Source: Phycicoccus jejuensis
GTDB taxonomy: Bacteria; Actinomycetota; Actinomycetes; Actinomycetales; Dermatophilaceae
Assembly: GCF_000720925.1 (NCBI RefSeq)
Contig: NZ_JOEE01000011.1
Span: 1-64,000 of the forward strand
Reading direction: 5' to 3'
Length of the DNA: 64,000 nucleotides
Shown: piece by piece, positions 35,835 through 45,381 of the stretch
Position numbering within the stretch: position 1 is the stretch's first letter
Layout of the letters: each line of letters starts with the position of its first letter
The notes under the pieces: model-generated
Seen by the model: only the letters and a program-made list of their open reading frames with translations
What the model was told of the DNA's origin: nothing
Databases searched by the model: none
Program-made: the position numbers and the translations under genes

Positions 35835-36584
35835 TCAGGCGCGCTCGATCGCGAAGGCGAGGATGAACCCGAGGGTGGCGATGAACCCGGCGTAGAGGTG
35901 GGTGCGTTCGAACGCTTCGGGAATCATGGTGTCGGCGACCATGGCGAGGATGGCGCCGGCGGCGACGGCGGTGATGACGGCGATGACTTCCGGGGCGGCG
36001 CCGTCGAGGGCGAGGACGCCGAGCACGCCGGCGAGGCCGCTAGCGAGGGCGATGCCGGCCCAAACGCTGAAGATGTAGCGGGCGCTGCGGCCGTTGGTTT
36101 TCATCCCGGCGGCGCTGGAGAGCCCTTCGGGCAGGTTGGAGATGAAGATCGCGGCCAGCACTGGGACCCCGACCCCGCCGCCGGCGAGGAGGGAGAGTCC
36201 GAGGACGACGGACTCGGGGATGCCGTCGAGCAGGGCCCCGATGGCGATGGCGGCGCCGCTGCCGTCCTGGTCCTCCTCGGAGGGTTGCTGCTCGCCGGAG
36301 CGTTTGCGGTGGCGGGCGCCGTGGCGGGCGAGGGCGATGTTGGCGGTGACGTAGACGCCGGCGCCGGCCAGGAACCCGATGATCGTGGGGGCGAGGCCGC
36401 CCGTGGTCTCTGCTTCGTCGACGAGGTCGAAGGCCAGCGCGGAGATCAGCACGCCGGCACCGAAGGCCATGATCGCGGCGATCACCTTCTGCGGGACGTG
36501 GACGAACCACGCGATGAGAGCACCAAGGACGAGGGCGCCGCCGGCGACGAGTCCCCAGATCCCGGCTTGCAGGGCGATGGACAA
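35835..36584 (-). CDS. ZIP-family metal transporter
   Basis: Membrane protein of 249 residues with eight or so helices. It carries ZIP signatures: a His-rich cytoplasmic loop ARHGARHRKRSGEQQ (about 85-100), the helix IV motif ALLDGIPESVVLGLSL and the helix V motif SNLPEGLSSAAG, where His/Glu/Asn ligands normally bind zinc or iron. I chose a TTG start at 36584 because GAGG lies 9 bp upstream and the first helix starts directly after; longer frames begin without an RBS. It lies downstream of a MarR gene on the same strand. Confidence 0.85.
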   Translation of the reverse strand: MSIALQAGIWGLVAGGALVLGALIAWFVHVPQKVIAAIMAFGAGVLISALAFDLVDEAETTGGLAPTIIGFLAGAGVYVTANIALARHGARHRKRSGEQQPSEEDQDGSGAAIAIGALLDGIPESVVLGLSLLAGGGVGVPVLAAIFISNLPEGLSSAAGMKTNGRSARYIFSVWAGIALASGLAGVLGVLALDGAAPEVIAVITAVAAGAILAMVADTMIPEAFERTHLYAGFIATLGFILAFAIERA

Positions 36585-36667
36585 GGTGGGTTCCTCTTTC
36601 GGAAAGGGCCGTGGTCGATCGGTGAGAGCCGTTGTGCCGCGGGGGTATCCGAGACACTGGCGGCAGG

Positions 36668-37144
36668 TTAGGGCTGGTGTTCGTCGAGGTGCCAAGCGCC
36701 TTCGTGTGGTTCGCCAAGCGCGTCGGAGATGAGGGTGAGGCAGCGGTTCAGGTTGGCGCGGTCGCGGGGAGTGAGCGCGTCGAGGACGCGTTGGAGGTCG
36801 CGCCGCCGGTGGTCCATGACGGTGGCGAGCAGGGCTGATCCGTTGCGGGTGAGGTGGAGGGCAACCTGGCGTCGGTCGTCGGGGTCGACGCGCCGGTCGA
36901 TCCAGCCGCCGGTGACGAGCTTGTCGCAGAGCCGGGTGGCACTTGAGGGGTGGATGTCGAGGGCGTGCGAGATGTCGCTGGCCTTGACCCGATCGCGGGT
37001 GCCGACGATGACCAGGACGCGTAGCTGTTGGGGGGTGATCTGGTCCCCGACCTGGGCCAGAGAGGCGGCGACGACCCCGGAGAACGCGCGGGAGGCGCGC
37101 AGCAGGGCCTCGAGGGAGGAGTCGTCGTCAGCGTGCTTGGGCAT
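36668..37144 (-). CDS. MarR-family regulator
   Basis: Winged-helix regulator of 158 residues: LRVLVIVGTRDRVKASDISHAL, recognition helix HPSSATRLCDKLVTGGWI and wing RRVDPDDRRQVALHLT. It is 83 bp upstream of the ZIP gene and divergent from the SDR-led operon, with a 57-bp shared promoter gap holding an inverted repeat. It probably controls one or both units. Ligand unknown. Confidence 0.9.
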   Translation of the reverse strand: MPKHADDDSSLEALLRASRAFSGVVAASLAQVGDQITPQQLRVLVIVGTRDRVKASDISHALDIHPSSATRLCDKLVTGGWIDRRVDPDDRRQVALHLTRNGSALLATVMDHRRRDLQRVLDALTPRDRANLNRCLTLISDALGEPHEGAWHLDEHQP

Positions 37145-37163
37145 GCCCTGATCCTCTCGCAAG

Positions 37164-37181
37164 AGTTGCACTATTACAACT
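37164..37181. promoter_or_regulatory. Inverted repeat in the marR/SDR divergent promoter
   Basis: AGTTG (37164-37168) and CAACT (37177-37181) flank CACTATTA. The stretch is AT-rich in a GC-rich setting and overlaps possible promoter elements (TTGCAC and TATTGG-type). Candidate MarR operator by position. Confidence 0.5.
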
Positions 37182-37200
37182 ATTGGGGTAGACCAAGTGA

Positions 37201-38265
37201 ATGGAAGAGACGACATCGGACAGGCCGCGCGTGGTCGTGGTGACCGGCGCCAGCGGCGGGATCGGGCGCTCGACGGCGGTGGAGTTCGCCCGTCGCGGGG
37301 ACCGACTCGCGCTGCTCGCCCGCGGTGATGTCGGGCTCGCAGCGGCCGCGGATGAGGTCCGGGCGCTGGGGGTCGAGGTGATGGTGGTGCCGACGGATGT
37401 GGCCGACCACGCCGCGGTCGAGGCGGCGGTGGAGCGGGTCGAGGCTGAGCTGGGCCCGATCGAGGTGTGGGTGAACGTGGCGTTCTCCTCGGTGTTCGCG
37501 AGGTTCGAGGACATCACGGCGCAGGAGTACCAGCGGGCCACGGAGGTGGCGTACCTGGGGTACGTGTGGGCCACGATGGCGGTGCTGCCCCGGATGAAGC
37601 GCCGCGGTCGGGGCACGATCGTGCATGTCGGGTCGGCGCTGGCGTACCGGGGGATCCCGCTGCAGACGGCGTACTGCGGGGCCAAGCACGCCCTGCAGGG
37701 GTTCCACGAGGCGTTGCGGTGCGAGCTGTTGCACGAGCACAGCCCGGTGCGGGTGACGATGGTGCAGATGCCGGCGGTGAACACGCCACAGTTCTCGTGG
37801 GTGCTCAGCCGGCTGCCGCAGCGGGCGCAGCCGGTGCCGCCGATCTACCAGCCGGAGGTCGCCGCCCGCGCGGTGGTCTTCGCGGCGGACCATCCGCGCC
37901 GGCGGGAGTACTGGGTCGGCGCGAGCACCGTGGCCACCCTGATGGCGAACGCGGTGATGCCCGGGGTGCTGGACCGGTACCTGGCCCGCACCGGGTTCTC
38001 CTCGCAGCAGACCGGCACCCCCCGGTCGCCGCAGGACCCGGCGAACCTGTGGGACCCGGCCGACGGGCCCGGCGGCCGCGACTTCGGAGCCCACGGCGCG
38101 TTCGACGCCCGCGCCCACGACAAGAGCGTCCAGCAGTGGGTTGCGCACCGCTACCCCCAGCTCGGTGCCGCGCTGTCCGCCGCAGCGGGACTCGGCGTCG
38201 CGGTGCTGGTCCGCCGGTCCCGGCACCGCGGCTTTGCCTTGTCCCGTCACGGCCTTGCGCGATGA
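37201..38265 (+). CDS. SDR-family oxidoreductase
   Basis: Short-chain dehydrogenase, 354 residues. NAD(P)-binding TGASGGIG at 15-22; catalytic S145, Y158 and K162 (YCGAK). The common NNAG motif is replaced by VNVAFSS. The C-terminal extension (about 255-354) ends in a hydrophobic stretch GAALSAAAGLGVAVLV, perhaps a membrane anchor. It is the first gene of a coupled operon; its stop overlaps the next ATG as ATGA. Substrate unknown. Confidence 0.9.
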   Translation: MEETTSDRPRVVVVTGASGGIGRSTAVEFARRGDRLALLARGDVGLAAAADEVRALGVEVMVVPTDVADHAAVEAAVERVEAELGPIEVWVNVAFSSVFARFEDITAQEYQRATEVAYLGYVWATMAVLPRMKRRGRGTIVHVGSALAYRGIPLQTAYCGAKHALQGFHEALRCELLHEHSPVRVTMVQMPAVNTPQFSWVLSRLPQRAQPVPPIYQPEVAARAVVFAADHPRRREYWVGASTVATLMANAVMPGVLDRYLARTGFSSQQTGTPRSPQDPANLWDPADGPGGRDFGAHGAFDARAHDKSVQQWVAHRYPQLGAALSAAAGLGVAVLVRRSRHRGFALSRHGLAR

Positions 38266-38675
38266 GCCCGGACATGACCGTGCACTCAAGGCCCGACGGG
38301 GGCGCCGGGACCGGGTGGTCCACGGCGTCCGGGGTCTGGGGCACCGGTTGGGGCCTGACGTTGCTGGTGGCGGGGCCACGGCTCTGGCACGGCCTGACCG
38401 GGACGGACGCAGGACGCGGGGACAGGGCCGCGATCCGGGCCCTGGGCGCCCGCCATCTGGGGCAGGGCGTGGTGCAGCTGGTCGCACCGTCCCGGTTCAC
38501 CCGGACCCTGACGGTGGTCGAGACCGTCCACGCCGCGACCATGGCCGGGTTGGCCACGGTGGACCCGGGCCGGCGCCGACCGGCGCTGCTGTCCGCGGCG
38601 GTCGCGACCGGCACCGCCGCGACGCTGCTGACCCGCACGATCCGACGCCACACGAGCGGGCCGGTGGTGTCATGA
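38262..38675 (+). CDS. Small membrane protein of unknown function
   Basis: Protein of 137 residues with three to four weakly hydrophobic segments (about 28-45, 72-85, 108-125) and an arginine-rich tail. The segments GTGWGLTLLVAGPRLWHGL and ARHLGQGVVQLVAPSRF recall small DUF-type membrane proteins, but I cannot name the family. ATGA overlaps on both sides (SDR and GH15) argue strongly that it is a real gene co-translated with them. Confidence 0.75.
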   Translation: MSPDMTVHSRPDGGAGTGWSTASGVWGTGWGLTLLVAGPRLWHGLTGTDAGRGDRAAIRALGARHLGQGVVQLVAPSRFTRTLTVVETVHAATMAGLATVDPGRRRPALLSAAVATGTAATLLTRTIRRHTSGPVVS

Positions 38676-40492
38676 CGGGCCGGCGCGGGAGCACCGCGCC
38701 CGCGGGTGCCGCCTCGACGGTGGCGAAGAGCCACGGCGCTCCGGGGCGGGCGTTCCCGCCGCAGGCGTTGCGCGAGTACGCGTTCCTGGCCGACGGGTAC
38801 CGCGGCGCCCTGATCGGGCCGCGGGGGGAGATCGCCTGGCTATGCGCCCCGCGCTGGGACTCCGGGGCGGTGTTCGCGGACCTGGTCGGCGGCCGCGGAG
38901 TGTACGCCGTGACCCCGGTGGGGCCGTTCGTGTGGGGCGGGTACTACGAGCCCGGCACCCTGATCTGGCGCAGCCGGTGGACCACCACGGGCGGCCAGGT
39001 GGAGTGCCGCGAGGCGCTGGCGATGCCCCCGGATCCGCACCGGGTGACCGTGCTGCGCCGGATCGAGACCGGTCCCGAGCCGGCGAGCGTCGAGGTCGTG
39101 CTGACCCTCGCCCCGGACTTCGGGCAGGACGTGTGGGAGGCCACACGGGATGAGTCGGGCGCCTGGGTCGGGCAGGCCGGGCCGCTGCGGGTGCGGTGGC
39201 GCGGCGCCGAGCAGGCCCGCCCCGGGAAGGACGGGACGCTGCGGCTGCGGCTGGACCTGCCGCCGGGCGGCCACCACGACCTGGTGCTGGAGGTCAGCGA
39301 CCGGGCCCTGCCGGAGCCGGTGACGGCCGAGCGCCTGTGGGCCGGTACCGAGGACACCTGGCGGGGCACCGTCCCGGGCTACGGGGCCACCGCCGCACCC
39401 CGGGACAGCCGGCACGCCTACGCCGTGCTGCGCGGGCTGACCGCCCCCGGCGGGGGGATGGTCGCCGCGGCCACGCTCGGGCTGCCGGAGCGGGCCGCGG
39501 CGGGCCGCAACTACGACTACCGGTACGTGTGGCTGCGTGACCAGGCCTACGCCGGGCACGCGGCCGGCCTGCTGGGACCGGACCCGCTGATGGACGAAGC
39601 GGTCACGTTCACCACCGCCAAGATCCTCGAGCACGGCCCCCGCCTCGCGCCCGCCTACCGCCTCGACGGGCGGCTCCCGCCGCACGAGGAGACCCTGGAC
39701 CTGCCCGGCTACCCGGGCGGGCGGGTCGTGGTCGGGAACTGGGTGCGTGGCCAGTTCCAGCTCGACACCTGCGGGGAGTTGCTGCAGCTGTACGCCACCG
39801 CCGGACGCCACGACCACCTGGGCAGCGACGACGTCAAGGCGGTGCTGGCCCTGGTCGACCTGGTCGAGCAGCGCTGGCAGGAGCCGGACGCTGGGGTGTG
39901 GGAGCTGGCCGACGACTGGTGGACCCACTCCCGGCTGGCGTGCGTGGCCGGGCTGCGCGCCGCCGCCGGACACCTCGCCGGCACCGATACCCCGCGCCTG
40001 CTCACCCTGGCGGATCAGGTCCTGGCCGAGACCTCACACCGGTGCCTGAACCCCGACGGGTCCTGGCGCCAAGCACCGGACAGGCCCGGGGTCGACGCCG
40101 CGCTGCTGCTGGCCACCGTCCGCGGCGCGATCCCGGCCGGTGACCCGCGCGCGGCCGCGACCCTGGCCGCGGTCACAGACCAGCTGGTCCAGGACGGCTA
40201 CGTCTACCGGTACGCCGTGGACGGCCAGCCCCTCGGGGAGGCCGAAGGGGCGTTCCTGCTGTGCGGGTTCGTCATGTCCCTGGCTCAGCTGGCCGCCGGT
40301 GACACCGTCGAGGCGTTCCGCTGGTTCGAACGACAACGCGCCGCAGCCGGACCGGCGGGCCTGCTGTCGGAGGAGTTCGACGTCCGGCAACGGCAGCTGC
40401 GGGCGAACCTGCCCCAGGGGTTCGTCCACGCCCTGCTGCTGGAGACCAGCATCCGGCTGGGCCAGACCGACCAAGGACGAGGAGCAGCATGA
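38672..40492 (+). CDS. Glycoside hydrolase family 15 protein (glucoamylase/trehalase-like)
   Basis: Inverting alpha-glucosidase of 606 residues, cytoplasmic. The N-terminal beta-sandwich (about 25-235) includes DGYRGALIGPRGEIAWLCAPRWDSG, and the (alpha/alpha)6 domain (about 270-600) has RNYDYRYVWLRDQAYA, WVRGQFQLDTCGELLQ and LSEEFDVRQRQLRANLPQGFVHA, the latter holding the usual catalytic Glu. Trehalose or alpha-glucans are the likely substrates. Coupled at both ends (ATGA) to the small membrane protein and to the FAD/Fe-S gene. Confidence 0.9.
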   Translation: MTGRRGSTAPAGAASTVAKSHGAPGRAFPPQALREYAFLADGYRGALIGPRGEIAWLCAPRWDSGAVFADLVGGRGVYAVTPVGPFVWGGYYEPGTLIWRSRWTTTGGQVECREALAMPPDPHRVTVLRRIETGPEPASVEVVLTLAPDFGQDVWEATRDESGAWVGQAGPLRVRWRGAEQARPGKDGTLRLRLDLPPGGHHDLVLEVSDRALPEPVTAERLWAGTEDTWRGTVPGYGATAAPRDSRHAYAVLRGLTAPGGGMVAAATLGLPERAAAGRNYDYRYVWLRDQAYAGHAAGLLGPDPLMDEAVTFTTAKILEHGPRLAPAYRLDGRLPPHEETLDLPGYPGGRVVVGNWVRGQFQLDTCGELLQLYATAGRHDHLGSDDVKAVLALVDLVEQRWQEPDAGVWELADDWWTHSRLACVAGLRAAAGHLAGTDTPRLLTLADQVLAETSHRCLNPDGSWRQAPDRPGVDAALLLATVRGAIPAGDPRAAATLAAVTDQLVQDGYVYRYAVDGQPLGEAEGAFLLCGFVMSLAQLAAGDTVEAFRWFERQRAAAGPAGLLSEEFDVRQRQLRANLPQGFVHALLLETSIRLGQTDQGRGAA

Positions 40493-40530
40493 CCACCCCT
40501 ACTGACCCCATGACCACCCCTACTGACCGG
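40489..40530 (+). repeat. 21-bp tandem duplication at the start of the FAD/Fe-S gene
   Basis: ATGACCACCCCTACTGACCC starts at 40489 and again at 40510, giving MTTPTDPMTTPTD. Only the first ATG has the RBS AGGACGAGGAGC and overlaps the GH15 stop. Confidence 0.85.
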
Positions 40531-43506
40531 GAGGTCTCCCGCTCCGGGGCGACGGATGTGGTGATCGGGCCGTCGATGGCGCAGGAGCTGCGCCGTCACG
40601 TCGTGGGGGAAGTCCGCGCCGATGCCGGCGCGCGAGCCGCGTACGCGGTCGACTCCTCGAACTACCGCCAGGTCCCGCTCGCGGTGGTGAACCCGCGGAC
40701 CATCGACGACGGGGTCGCCGCGCTGACGGTGTGCGCCGAGCGTGGGGTGCCGGTGCTGTCCCGGGGTGGCGGGACCAGCCTGGCCGGGCAGAGCACCAAC
40801 GAGGCGGTGGTGCTGGACTGGAGCACCCACTGCCACCGGCTCGTCTCGGTCGACCCCGAGAACCGCACCTGCGTGGTTGAGCCCGGCATCGCCTTGGACG
40901 AGCTGAACCGGCAGCTCGCTGAGTACGACCTGATGTTCGGGCCCAAACCCTCGACCCACCGCTCCTGCACCCTGGGCGGAATGATCGGGAACAACTCGTG
41001 CGGGTCCACCGCCCAGGCCTACGGCAAGACCGTCGACAACATCACCGGGCTGGAGGTCCTGACCGCCGACGGGCTGCGGATGTGGGTCGGGCCCACCAGC
41101 GACGAGCAGTACGCCGACATCCTCGCCGCGGGCGGGCGCCGCGCGCAGATCTACGCCGGGTTGCGGGAGCTGCGTGATACCCACCTGGAGCTGTTGCGGA
41201 CCCGCTACCCAGACATCCCGCGCCGGGTCTCCGGGTACAACCTGGACGCGCTGCTGCCCGAGCACCACTTCGACCTCGCCCGCGCTCTGGTCGGGTCCGA
41301 GGGCACCCTGGTCACCGTCCTGCACGCGCGGCTGCAGCTCGTACCGATCCCCAAGGCCAAGGCGATGGTCGTCCTCGGTTACCCCGACATCGCCACCGCC
41401 GGTGACGCCGTCCCGCAGATCCTCCCGCACCAGCCGTGGCAGCTCGAGGGCATGGACCAGGTGCTGCTCTCCCTCGAGCAGCAGGCGCAGCTGGCCGGCA
41501 AGGCCCGCCAGGACATGCCCACCGGCGGCGGGTGGCTGATGGTCGTCTTCGACGGCGACGACCAGGACGACGCCGATGCCAAAGCCAAGAACCTACTCGA
41601 CGACGTCGAACACCATGACCACCCGCCGACCTACACGTTCCTGGACGACCCGGCCAAGGAGACCGAGCTGGTCGAGGTCCGCGAGGCCGGCCTCGGCGCC
41701 ACCGCCCACCCTCGCGGCCGTCACGAGACGTGGGAGGGCTGGGAGGACGCCGCCGTCCCCCCGGACCGGCTTGGGGACTACCTACGCGACTTCCGGGCCC
41801 TGCTCAATGAGTTCGGGTATGCCCAGGACGAGACCAGCCTGTACGGGCACTTCGGGCAAGGGTGCGTGCACACCCGGATCCCGTTCGAGCTGCGCACCGT
41901 CGCCGGGATCGCGCACTACCGCGCGTTCGTCGAGGCCGGCGCCGACCTGGTCGTCTCCTACGGCGGGTCCCTGTCCGGGGAGCACGGCGACGGCCAGTCC
42001 AAGGCCGAGCTGCTGCCCAAGATGTTCGGTGACGACGTGGTCGCCCTGTTCGAGCAGACCAAGACCCTCTTCGACCCGCAGAACCGGATGAACCCGGGCA
42101 AGGTCGTGCGCCCGCACCCGCTGGACAACCAGCTGCGACTCGGGCCGGACTACACCCACCCCGAGCCGGCCACGTACTTCTCCTACCCGGACGACCAAGG
42201 CCGGTTCTCCACAGCGGCCATGCGCTGCGTCGGGATCGGCAACTGCCGCAGCGCGGTCAGCGACGAGCAGGTGATGTGCCCCTCCTACATGGTCACCCGG
42301 CAGGAGGAGCACTCCACTCGCGGCCGGGCCCGCCTGCTGTTCGAGATGATGCGCGGCACCACCATCACCGACGGGTGGCGCTCCACCGCGGTCCGGGACG
42401 CGCTCGACCTGTGCCTGTCCTGCAAGGGTTGTAAGTCCGACTGCCCGGTCGGGGTCGACATGGCCACCTACAAGGCCGAGTTCCTCGCCCACCACTACCG
42501 GCACCGGGTCAGGCCACGGTCGCACTACTCGATGGGCTGGCTGCCGCTGCTGGCCCAGGCCGCCGGCCGCGCCCCACGAGCGGTCAACGCCCTGACCGGG
42601 TCCCCGCTGGCGCCGCTGCTGAAGGCCGCCGGCGGGATCGCCCCGCAACGCGACATACCCCGGTTCGCGCCCCGCAGCTTCGTCACCGCCTGGAAGCACC
42701 GCCCGCCGAGCCCGTCTCGCCCGGACGGCCGGCACGCGCCGCTGGGGCCGGTGCTGCTGTGGCCCGACACCTTCACCAACCACTTCGACCCCGACATCGC
42801 CGTCTCGGCGGTGCGGGTCCTGGAGGACGCCGGGTTCGAGGTGCGCCTCCCGACCCGGCCGGTGTGCTGCGGCCTGACCTGGATCTCCACCGGACAGCTC
42901 GACGTCGCCGCGAAGGTGCTGCGCCGCACCCTGCGGGTGCTGCGCTCCGAGATCCGCGCCGGCACCCCCGTCGTCGGGCTCGAGCCCTCCTGCACGGCCG
43001 TGTTCCGCTCCGACGGGACCGACCTGCTCGCCGGGGACGAGGACATGCGCCGGCTGTCCAAGCAGACCTTCACCCTGGCCGAGCTCCTCACGAAGCGCGC
43101 CCCGCACTGGCGCCCGCCGCGGGTCGAGGTCGACGCGCTCGTGCAGACCCACTGCCACCAGCACGCCGTCCTGGGCACCGACCCCGACACCGACCTGATG
43201 CGCGCGGCCGGCATCGACGCCGACCGGCTCGCCTCCGGCTGCTGCGGCCTGGCCGGGAACTTCGGCTTCGAGGCCGGCCACTACGAGGTCTCCCGCGCCG
43301 CCGGCGAACGGGTGCTGCTGCCTGCCGTGCGGGCCGTCGACCCCGCCACCGCCGTCCTCGCGGACGGGTTCAGCTGCCGCACCCAGATCGCCCAGGGCGA
43401 CACCGGCCGCACCGCCGTCCACCTGGCCCAGCTGCTCGCCTCCGGCCTCGAGACCTCCCCGCCCGCCCGGGGCGAACCGGCGGGCGAGCCACGGGCTTCC
43501 GACTGA
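40489..43506 (+). CDS. FAD-binding and (Fe-S)-binding dehydrogenase (GlcD-GlpC type fusion)
   Basis: Membrane-peripheral oxidoreductase of 1005 residues. A PCMH FAD domain (about 60-290) carries VLSRGGGTSLAGQSTNEAVVLD and GGMIGNNSCGSTAQAYGKTVDN, followed by FAD-oxidase C (about 300-570; SYGGSLSGEHGDGQSK). A 4Fe-4S region at about 640 reads CLSCKGCKSDCPVG, and two heterodisulfide-reductase CCG motifs are at about 793 (RPVCCGLTW) and 916 (SGCCGLAGNFGFE). The architecture matches D-2-hydroxyacid dehydrogenases of the Dld/YdiJ type. Substrate unproven. The gene begins with a 21-bp tandem duplication containing two start codons. Confidence 0.9.
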   Translation: MTTPTDPMTTPTDREVSRSGATDVVIGPSMAQELRRHVVGEVRADAGARAAYAVDSSNYRQVPLAVVNPRTIDDGVAALTVCAERGVPVLSRGGGTSLAGQSTNEAVVLDWSTHCHRLVSVDPENRTCVVEPGIALDELNRQLAEYDLMFGPKPSTHRSCTLGGMIGNNSCGSTAQAYGKTVDNITGLEVLTADGLRMWVGPTSDEQYADILAAGGRRAQIYAGLRELRDTHLELLRTRYPDIPRRVSGYNLDALLPEHHFDLARALVGSEGTLVTVLHARLQLVPIPKAKAMVVLGYPDIATAGDAVPQILPHQPWQLEGMDQVLLSLEQQAQLAGKARQDMPTGGGWLMVVFDGDDQDDADAKAKNLLDDVEHHDHPPTYTFLDDPAKETELVEVREAGLGATAHPRGRHETWEGWEDAAVPPDRLGDYLRDFRALLNEFGYAQDETSLYGHFGQGCVHTRIPFELRTVAGIAHYRAFVEAGADLVVSYGGSLSGEHGDGQSKAELLPKMFGDDVVALFEQTKTLFDPQNRMNPGKVVRPHPLDNQLRLGPDYTHPEPATYFSYPDDQGRFSTAAMRCVGIGNCRSAVSDEQVMCPSYMVTRQEEHSTRGRARLLFEMMRGTTITDGWRSTAVRDALDLCLSCKGCKSDCPVGVDMATYKAEFLAHHYRHRVRPRSHYSMGWLPLLAQAAGRAPRAVNALTGSPLAPLLKAAGGIAPQRDIPRFAPRSFVTAWKHRPPSPSRPDGRHAPLGPVLLWPDTFTNHFDPDIAVSAVRVLEDAGFEVRLPTRPVCCGLTWISTGQLDVAAKVLRRTLRVLRSEIRAGTPVVGLEPSCTAVFRSDGTDLLAGDEDMRRLSKQTFTLAELLTKRAPHWRPPRVEVDALVQTHCHQHAVLGTDPDTDLMRAAGIDADRLASGCCGLAGNFGFEAGHYEVSRAAGERVLLPAVRAVDPATAVLADGFSCRTQIAQGDTGRTAVHLAQLLASGLETSPPARGEPAGEPRASD

Positions 43507-43575
43507 ACCCGACCACCCGAATCGTGACCCGCCGCCGCGGGACCGACCTGCGGCCCCGACCCGAAGGAGCACCTC

Positions 43576-45381
43576 ATGAGCAGCACCACCGTCGCCGACC
43601 ACGTCCTGACCCGGCTGCGCCAGTGGGGCGTCACCCACGTCTTCGGGTTCGCCGGCGACGGCATCAACGGGCTGCTCTCGGCGTGGGGGCGAGCGGAGGA
43701 CCGGCCGAAGTTCGTCCAGGCCCGGCACGAGGAGATGGCCGCGTTCGAGGCCTGCGGATACGCCAAGATGTCCGGCCGGGTCGGGGTGTGTGTGGCCACG
43801 AGCGGGCCCGGCGCGATCCACCTGCTCAACGGCCTCTACGACGCCAAGCTCGACCACGTCCCCGTCGTCGCGATCGTCGGGCAGACCGCCCGCTCGGCCA
43901 TGGGCGGGGCCTACCAGCAGGAGGTGGACCTGCTCGGTCTGTTCAAGGACGTCGCCGGCCAGTACTGCCAGATGGTCACCGTCCCCGAACAGCTGCCCAA
44001 CGTCCTGGACCGGGCGATGCGGATCGCCGCCGCGCGGCGTACCGTCACCGCCGTCATCATTCCCTCCGACGTCCAGGAGCTGGAGTACACCCCACCGACG
44101 CACGCGTTCAAGATGGTCCCCTCCAGCCTGGACCAGACCCACGCCGCGCCGACCCCCTCGACGATGGACCTGCAGCGCGCCGCCGACGTCCTCAACAGCG
44201 GGAGCAAGGTCGCCATCCTGGCCGGGCAGGGCGCCCGCGGCGCCGCCGAACAGCTCGAGCAGGTCGCCGACACCCTCGGTGCCGGCGTCGCGAAGGCCCT
44301 GCTCGGCAAGGACGTCCTGCCCGATGACCTGCCCTGGGTGACCGGGTCGATCGGGCTGCTCGGCACCCGCCCCTCGTATGAGCTGATGATGGACTGCGAC
44401 ACCCTGCTCGTGGTCGGGTCCAACTTCCCCTACACCCAGTTCCTCCCACCGTTCACGGACGGCGAGCCCGCCGTCCGCGCGGTTCAGATCGACCTCGACC
44501 CGACCATGCTCGGGCTGCGCTACCCCTTCGAGGTCAACCTCGTCGGCGACGCCGCCACCACCCTGGACGCGCTGCTGCCGCTGCTGACCCGCCAGGACGA
44601 CCGGTCCTGGCGGGAGAAGGTCGAGCAGGACGTGCACCGGTGGTGGCAGGTCATGGATGCCCGCGGTCAGGTCAGCGCCGACCCGGTCAACCCCGAGCAC
44701 GTCTTCGCCGAGCTCTCCCCCCAGCTGCCCGAGCACGTGATGATGTCCGCCGACTCCGGCTCCGGCACCAACTGGTACGCCCGCCACGTCAAGATCCGCC
44801 CCGGGATGCGCGGCACCCTCTCCGGCACGCTGGCCACCATGGGCTGCGGGGTCCCGTACGCCATCGGCGCCAAGTTCGCCCACCCCGACCGGCCCGCCCT
44901 GGCGATGGTCGGGGACGGGGCGATGCAGATGAACGGCCTGGCCGAGCTGATCACCATCGCCAAGTACTGGCAGGACTGGCCCGACCCGCGCCTGGTCGTC
45001 GCCGTGCTGCAGAACGACGACCTCAACCAGGTCACCTGGGAGATGCGGGCCATGGAAGGCTCACCCCAGTTCCTGGCCTCCCAGCAGCTGCCCGCCGTCG
45101 ACTACGCCGCCTTCGCGGCGAGCTTGGGGTTGCACGCCATCCATGTCGACGACCCCGATGCGGTCCCGGCCGCCTGGGCCGAGGCGTGGGCCCAGCAGCG
45201 GCCGTGCGTCGTCGTGTTCCGCACCGACCCGGCCGTCCCTCCGATCCCGCCGCACGCCACGTGGGACCAGATCACCAAGGCCGCCGAGTCCATCATCCGC
45301 GGCGACAGCGACCGCTTCGACGTGTTCAAGGAGGGCGTGAAGTCCAAGCTCGCCGAAGCCCTGCCCGGACACCCGCAATGA
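43576..45381 (+). CDS. Thiamine diphosphate-dependent enzyme (pyruvate oxidase-like)
   Basis: ThDP-enzyme of 601 residues with the three usual domains: PYR (about 1-170; GFAGDGINGLL, cofactor-activating Glu in ARHEEMAAFEACGYAKM), central domain (about 190-320; VAILAGQGARGA) and PP (about 375-540) with the ThDP motif GDGAMQMNGLAELITIAKYW...LQNDDLNQ. It resembles pyruvate oxidase and acetolactate synthase relatives; FAD use is uncertain. AAGGAG precedes the ATG. It sits 69 bp after the FAD/Fe-S gene in the operon. Confidence 0.9.
   Translation: MSSTTVADHVLTRLRQWGVTHVFGFAGDGINGLLSAWGRAEDRPKFVQARHEEMAAFEACGYAKMSGRVGVCVATSGPGAIHLLNGLYDAKLDHVPVVAIVGQTARSAMGGAYQQEVDLLGLFKDVAGQYCQMVTVPEQLPNVLDRAMRIAAARRTVTAVIIPSDVQELEYTPPTHAFKMVPSSLDQTHAAPTPSTMDLQRAADVLNSGSKVAILAGQGARGAAEQLEQVADTLGAGVAKALLGKDVLPDDLPWVTGSIGLLGTRPSYELMMDCDTLLVVGSNFPYTQFLPPFTDGEPAVRAVQIDLDPTMLGLRYPFEVNLVGDAATTLDALLPLLTRQDDRSWREKVEQDVHRWWQVMDARGQVSADPVNPEHVFAELSPQLPEHVMMSADSGSGTNWYARHVKIRPGMRGTLSGTLATMGCGVPYAIGAKFAHPDRPALAMVGDGAMQMNGLAELITIAKYWQDWPDPRLVVAVLQNDDLNQVTWEMRAMEGSPQFLASQQLPAVDYAAFAASLGLHAIHVDDPDAVPAAWAEAWAQQRPCVVVFRTDPAVPPIPPHATWDQITKAAESIIRGDSDRFDVFKEGVKSKLAEALPGHPQ

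Noticed and set aside
41782..44883. 1033-codon minus-strand frame
   Set aside because: Lies opposite the FAD/Fe-S and ThDP-enzyme genes; composition is typical antisense shadow in GC-rich DNA and shows no domain.
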